The notes beneath the pieces are model-generated. The model saw nothing but the letters and a program-made list of their open reading frames with translations. It ran no database searches and had not been told where the DNA came from. The translations under genes were made by a program, and so were the position numbers. Below are positions 5,079-8,685 of a stretch of DNA of 8,685 bases, piece after piece. Source of the stretch: Acidimicrobiales bacterium (GTDB taxonomy: Bacteria; Actinomycetota; Acidimicrobiia; Acidimicrobiales; RAAP-2); NCBI GenBank assembly GCA_017883105.1, contig JADGOF010000071.1, positions 1 to 8,685 on the forward strand. The letters are read 5' to 3'. Position 1 is the first letter of the stretch. Each line of letters starts with the position of its first letter.

Positions 5079-8018
5079 TTAGCCCCCGGAGGACTTCGAC
5101 CCGGTCGAGGCAGCCGGCTTGGTTGTGGTTGTGGTGGTGGTGGTGACAGTAGGCGTGGTTGCCCCGGTCAGCTGCTGCACTTCCTGAAGATTCGACTCAA
5201 GAGTGTTGATGTCGGACTGGTAAGCGCCCAGATTGCCGGCCTTCAGGTCGACCTGGGACTGCAGGTAGGCCTGTTGCGCTGCCTCCAACAGGAGCCGGAC
5301 CTGGGGCGACAGCGTTCCCGTTGCGCCCTCGCTTCCTTGCGTCGTCGATACCGGGGAATGGAACACCTGGCTCAGGGCCGATGAGAGGTCTGGCCCGATG
5401 CCGGCTGGCTGCTTGCCGTACACGGCGATGACCTGCTGCAGTTCGGGGAACGAGTTCCTCGATGACTCCACATAGAGCGGCTGGATGTAGAGAAGCGAGT
5501 TGGCCACCGGGATCATCAGCACATTGCCCAGCAGCGCAGAGGATCCGTTGGAGTTCAACAGTGTGATCTCCTTCGACACGTCCGGAGTGGCGTCGATCTG
5601 GGCGGCCACGATGGATGGGCCGTTGGCAGGATTGTCGCGTGGCGTGACGAACATCTGCAGCTTTCCGTAGCTGCCCGGGTCGTTCCCGGCAATCATGAAT
5701 CCGGACAGGGTCTGGATCTGACTCTGCGCTGACACCGGCACGAAGGCATCGAGCAATGTGAACGACTGACCGGTCTGGCCCGGTGCTCGAAGTTCCTGGT
5801 AGATCGGCGCCATCCGCACCAGTTGGCCGGTCGAGACCTGTACCCCCTGGGCATTGGTCGTCAGTGTGGTCCGCAAGGCCTGCGCCGGCGATCCCGAGCC
5901 GGGCGACGGCGACAGGCTCCACGCGTCAGCTGCGCTGTAGAAGCTGGACGCCGTGGTGATGTGGTACTTCCCGTAGGAAGTGGCCTGCACCGTGAAGATA
6001 TCCTCGGGATAGCGGAGATGGGCCTTGAGCTCGGCGCCCATCTTGGTCGCCGAGGTGAACATTCCCGGGAACGCCTTCTCGTAGGCCTGGATGATCGGAT
6101 CCTTGGGGTCCATCACATAGAAGGTCATCTTGCCGGTGTAGGCATCGATGATGACCTTGACCGAGTTCCGCACGTAGTTGAAAGTGCCACCGAGGCCACT
6201 GCCCTGGGCGACGGCAGACGTGTCGGCGTTCTGCGAATAGGGGTAGCTGTCGGTGGTGGTGTAGGCGTCCTGGATCCAGTCGATGTGACCGCCGATGAGC
6301 ACCGGATAGGGATCCGCATCGAGGTTGAGGAACGGGGCGGCCTTGGATACCCTGGCCTGCACCCCCCGGTCGAATATCAGCCTCGACTGGCCGGTGATCT
6401 GGTTCGAAATGACCAGGTTGGGGTCGCCGAACCGGAACGCGAACATGACGCGTTTGAAGAGCGAGGACAGTTGCACTCCGCCATCACCTGCGTAGTGGGT
6501 CTCCGCATTGATTCCATTGGTCAACTGGTAGTTGATTTCGGGCTGCTTGGTATTGGCCACCACGTAGCCGGAGTTGTCGAGGCCGAAGTAGATCGACGGT
6601 TGCATGACCGTGGGCAGGCCGCTGTTGGACACGGGCGGCACATCGCCGATGGCGAATTGGGGATCGCCGTTGCTGGTGGAGGTGTTGGCGGGCGACACCA
6701 CCATCCCGTACCCGTGGGTGTACTGCAAGGTGGTGTTAACCCACGACGTTGAGGGCAGGTCCTGATCGTTGATCTCCCGGACGCCGACGATGGTCGGGCT
6801 CATTGATCCGTTGACCTTGTAGCGGTCGATGGCCAAGGTGTTGAACTGGTAGTACGAACGGATGTCCTGGAGCTTGTCGAAGGTGGGCTGGGTCTGCGTC
6901 GGATCCCACAGCCGCACGTTGGCCAGCGTGTCGCTGTTGGCGGAAAGCTCAGTGGCGCTGAGCGTCGACGTGGCCGGATAGGGAATGCTCTTCACCTTGT
7001 CGATACCCATGGCAGCGCGGGTGGCATCGATATTGCGCTGGATGTAGGGGCGCTCCAAGGTGTTCTGCGCGGGATTGACCTTGAGGGCCTGGACCACCGC
7101 CGGGTAGATGGTGCCCGCGCTGAGAGCAACCAGAAACCAGAGTCCCACTCCGAGGATGGGCAGGGCCCAACCCTGGCGACGGATGTTGTAGATCAAGAGC
7201 ACTGCGGCGGCCAACGACACAAGGATCAGGAGTTCGAGGGCGGGCAGCCGGGCGTGGACGTCGGTGAAGTCGGCACCTTGCACGTAGCCATTGCTGGACA
7301 GGTCGAGGATGTAACGGGCCAGGTAGTACCCGACCGCCTTCACCAGGGCCAACAAGCCCAGGATGACCGAGATGTGGGCTTTCACCGCGGGGCGCACCCT
7401 CGGGCGCGAGCCCTGCATCCGGATGCCGCCGTTCAGGTAGTGACTGAGAATGGTGACCAGCAGCACGACGAACAGGGCCACCAGGGTCCAGTGGACCAGG
7501 AACTGTTCGAACGGAAGGGTGAAGACGAAGTACCCGACGTTCCGGTGGAACTGCGGATCGCTGGTGGGGAACGACGTGGCGTTGCGGAAGAGGATCCAGT
7601 TCTGCCACTGACCCAGGGCCTGGGATCCGACGATCAGGGAGAGCACGACCACCACGCCGACTCGCAGCCACCGGGTGTAAGGGCCGATCACTTCGCGATA
7701 CCGCTTGACGAATTCGTCCTCCGCATCGAGCGACGGCCCCTTGGGGGCGAGGCGCTCAGCGACGATCAGGCTGGCCAGCAGCATGACGGCGAAGATCACC
7801 GCGAAGGTCGCCATCAATCCGGCCTTGATCTCGAACAGCTTGAGCCACACCGCGTGCAGCGAGATCGAGGAGAACCACAGCGCATCGGTGTAGAAGACGG
7901 CGAACGTCCGTAGCGAGGCGACGATGACGATCAGGACGATCAGGGCCGCGATGACCAAGCGACGCCGCTGGTGCGAGGCAGGACGCGGGGTTTGAGGCAT
8001 GTCGCTGGGGGGACGCAC
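5079..8018 (-). CDS. UPF0182 family (COG1615) integral membrane protein
   Basis: The 979-residue product has the layout of the UPF0182 family, which is widespread in actinobacteria and cyanobacteria and has no settled function. Seven membrane segments fill the N-terminal third, at about 21-43, 65-90, 119-138, 174-194, 213-235, 261-279 and 284-311. The family-typical NPAQNTLERPYIQRNIDATR follows at 315-334, then a long extracytoplasmic domain (about 340-930) with YTHGYGMVVSP, PSIYFGLDNSGYVV and DWIQDAYTTTDSYPYS. The C-terminus is a coiled helix (about 895-945) and a low-complexity tail of eight threonines and Ser/Gly/Lys residues. Length is normal for the family. The GTG at 8018 is taken as start; an ATG at 8000 would remove six residues. 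No ribosome site is seen at either, which fits a leaderless start at the GTG. It lies 9 bp downstream of the preceding minus-strand gene. Confidence 0.92.
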   Translation of the reverse strand: MRPPSDMPQTPRPASHQRRRLVIAALIVLIVIVASLRTFAVFYTDALWFSSISLHAVWLKLFEIKAGLMATFAVIFAVMLLASLIVAERLAPKGPSLDAEDEFVKRYREVIGPYTRWLRVGVVVVLSLIVGSQALGQWQNWILFRNATSFPTSDPQFHRNVGYFVFTLPFEQFLVHWTLVALFVVLLVTILSHYLNGGIRMQGSRPRVRPAVKAHISVILGLLALVKAVGYYLARYILDLSSNGYVQGADFTDVHARLPALELLILVSLAAAVLLIYNIRRQGWALPILGVGLWFLVALSAGTIYPAVVQALKVNPAQNTLERPYIQRNIDATRAAMGIDKVKSIPYPATSTLSATELSANSDTLANVRLWDPTQTQPTFDKLQDIRSYYQFNTLAIDRYKVNGSMSPTIVGVREINDQDLPSTSWVNTTLQYTHGYGMVVSPANTSTSNGDPQFAIGDVPPVSNSGLPTVMQPSIYFGLDNSGYVVANTKQPEINYQLTNGINAETHYAGDGGVQLSSLFKRVMFAFRFGDPNLVISNQITGQSRLIFDRGVQARVSKAAPFLNLDADPYPVLIGGHIDWIQDAYTTTDSYPYSQNADTSAVAQGSGLGGTFNYVRNSVKVIIDAYTGKMTFYVMDPKDPIIQAYEKAFPGMFTSATKMGAELKAHLRYPEDIFTVQATSYGKYHITTASSFYSAADAWSLSPSPGSGSPAQALRTTLTTNAQGVQVSTGQLVRMAPIYQELRAPGQTGQSFTLLDAFVPVSAQSQIQTLSGFMIAGNDPGSYGKLQMFVTPRDNPANGPSIVAAQIDATPDVSKEITLLNSNGSSALLGNVLMIPVANSLLYIQPLYVESSRNSFPELQQVIAVYGKQPAGIGPDLSSALSQVFHSPVSTTQGSEGATGTLSPQVRLLLEAAQQAYLQSQVDLKAGNLGAYQSDINTLESNLQEVQQLTGATTPTVTTTTTTTTKPAASTGSKSSGG
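5121..5144 (-). repeat. Threonine-codon microsatellite in the UPF0182 tail
   Basis: Eight consecutive Thr codons (ACC with two ACA) form a trinucleotide tract near the C-terminus of the UPF0182 protein. Tract length may vary between strains by slippage without breaking the frame. Confidence 0.7.
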
Positions 8019-8023
8019 GGCTG

Positions 8024-8054
8024 CAGCCTAGGTGCCGGAGGGGGCGAGCAGGCA
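8024..8054 (-). promoter_or_regulatory. Possible leaderless promoter of the UPF0182 gene
   Basis: On the minus strand TAGGCT (8025-8030) fits the TAnnnT actinobacterial -10 pattern and lies six bases before the GTG at 8018, so transcription would start at the initiation codon itself. TTGCCT (about 8050-8055) is a possible -35 at a 19-bp spacing. The first three bases of the -10 are the TAG stop codon of the upstream gene. Confidence 0.35.
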
Positions 8055-8685
8055 ACGACACCCAGGGTGTGCAGGCGGATACCGGTGCCCAGTGGGGAAC
8101 TCCTCACCGGGAGGTTGGGATCCGTTGAGTCCGTTGTCGTCACAATCGGGACACGGGGTGGCATCCACAGTCGCCGGTACAGCCACCCACTCCGACTGGG
8201 CGTTCGGGTCGGAGGCAATGGCCGAGATCGACCCTTCGGAGAAGGCCGCCACCACGTGGTCCCCGGCCAACCGCTCGATGCGCTCGCCCTTCCACTCCCT
8301 GAAGGCCGAACCGACGTGCTCGGCCACTACGGACTCTTCGGCGTCTGTCAGCCCGTCATCCTCAGACAGGCGGCGGCGCAGTGGGCCGACGATGGCCTCA
8401 GCCAGGTCATGGGCGATTCCCAGCAGGACATCGGCGGAAGGGACCTTCGACGAGCCTGTTCCGGCAAAGGCCACACCGGCCTCGGCCGCCTCCTCCAACA
8501 CCGCCAGAGCGGCGGTGGCGTAGGCGTCGACCTGTTCCTTGTCCTCGGGCAGGAGTCCGGTCGACCACTGGGAGCCATTCGATCGCAGGATGTCGAGAAG
8601 ATCGTTCTGGTTGTCCTGCAGGGTCCGCTTCAGTCTCCGGGCCAGGGTGGTCACGATGGGGGTGATCAGGTCGTCACGCCGGATG
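8028..8685 (-). CDS. Unrecognised protein with C-terminal CxxC...HPxCRC motif, C-terminal part
   Basis: The frame is open from the right window edge to TAG at 8028-8030, giving 218 residues. A GTG at 8654 is not taken as the start, because the ten codons before it (IRRDDLITPI) read as continuous protein. The first half is helical and charged (VTTLARRLKRTLQDNQNDLL, then Ala/Glu-rich helices). A middle helix carries FREWKGERIERLAGDHVVAAF. The end has TPCPDCDDNGLNG followed by FPTGHRYPPAHPGCRCLL. The CxxC plus HPGCRC pair resembles the metal-binding C-terminus of phage minor head proteins of the Mu F/SPP1 gp7 type and their chromosomal relatives; here it may be a zinc site. The rest does not match a phage protein clearly. 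Function is unknown. It probably precedes the UPF0182 gene in the same transcription unit. Confidence 0.75.
   Translation of the reverse strand, partial: IRRDDLITPIVTTLARRLKRTLQDNQNDLLDILRSNGSQWSTGLLPEDKEQVDAYATAALAVLEEAAEAGVAFAGTGSSKVPSADVLLGIAHDLAEAIVGPLRRRLSEDDGLTDAEESVVAEHVGSAFREWKGERIERLAGDHVVAAFSEGSISAIASDPNAQSEWVAVPATVDATPCPDCDDNGLNGSQPPGEEFPTGHRYPPAHPGCRCLLAPSGT

Overview
The window looks like chromosomal DNA of a high-GC Gram-positive bacterium, most likely an actinobacterium and possibly of the Acidimicrobiia type. The reasons are the high GC content, GTG starts, weak Shine-Dalgarno sites, a full-length UPF0182 membrane protein, and a CCA-encoding initiator tRNA. The species assignment is inference only.

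Left part (1-3300), an accessory cell-surface region. It opens with the N-terminal end of a minus-strand TIM-barrel glycoside-hydrolase-like protein that leaves the window. A regulatory-looking intergenic region follows, with a sigma70-like promoter, a perfect palindrome and a hairpin. Next comes a secreted, histidine-rich protein of unknown function that ends at a strong hairpin terminator. After it lies a SipW-type (ER/archaeal-type, Ser/His) signal peptidase gene interrupted by two in-frame TAG codons but otherwise fully readable. The last gene here encodes a SipW-dependent TasA/CalY-like secreted protein whose C-terminus is a PepSY-like module. Peptidase and substrate form a recognisable export pair, so the broken peptidase is the main puzzle of the window.

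Middle part (3300-4916). A poorly coding, lower-GC stretch is followed by a complete minus-strand tyrosine recombinase. Its start lies about 100 bp from the 3' end of an initiator tRNA-Met gene (4917-4993, minus). This is the usual arrangement of an integrated element at a tRNA gene. The tRNA 3' end probably marks the border between an island on the left and the conserved chromosome on the right, although no second attachment site was found in the window.

Right part (4917-8685), conserved chromosome, all on the minus strand: the initiator tRNA, a 979-residue UPF0182 membrane protein, and the C-terminal part of an unrecognised protein ending in a CxxC...HPxCRC motif. The UPF0182 gene may be read from a leaderless promoter overlapping the stop codon of the gene before it. 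Two ordinary-looking genes here end in TAG (the integrase and the rightmost gene), so TAG is evidently a working stop. That makes nonsense decay of the signal peptidase more likely than codon reassignment.
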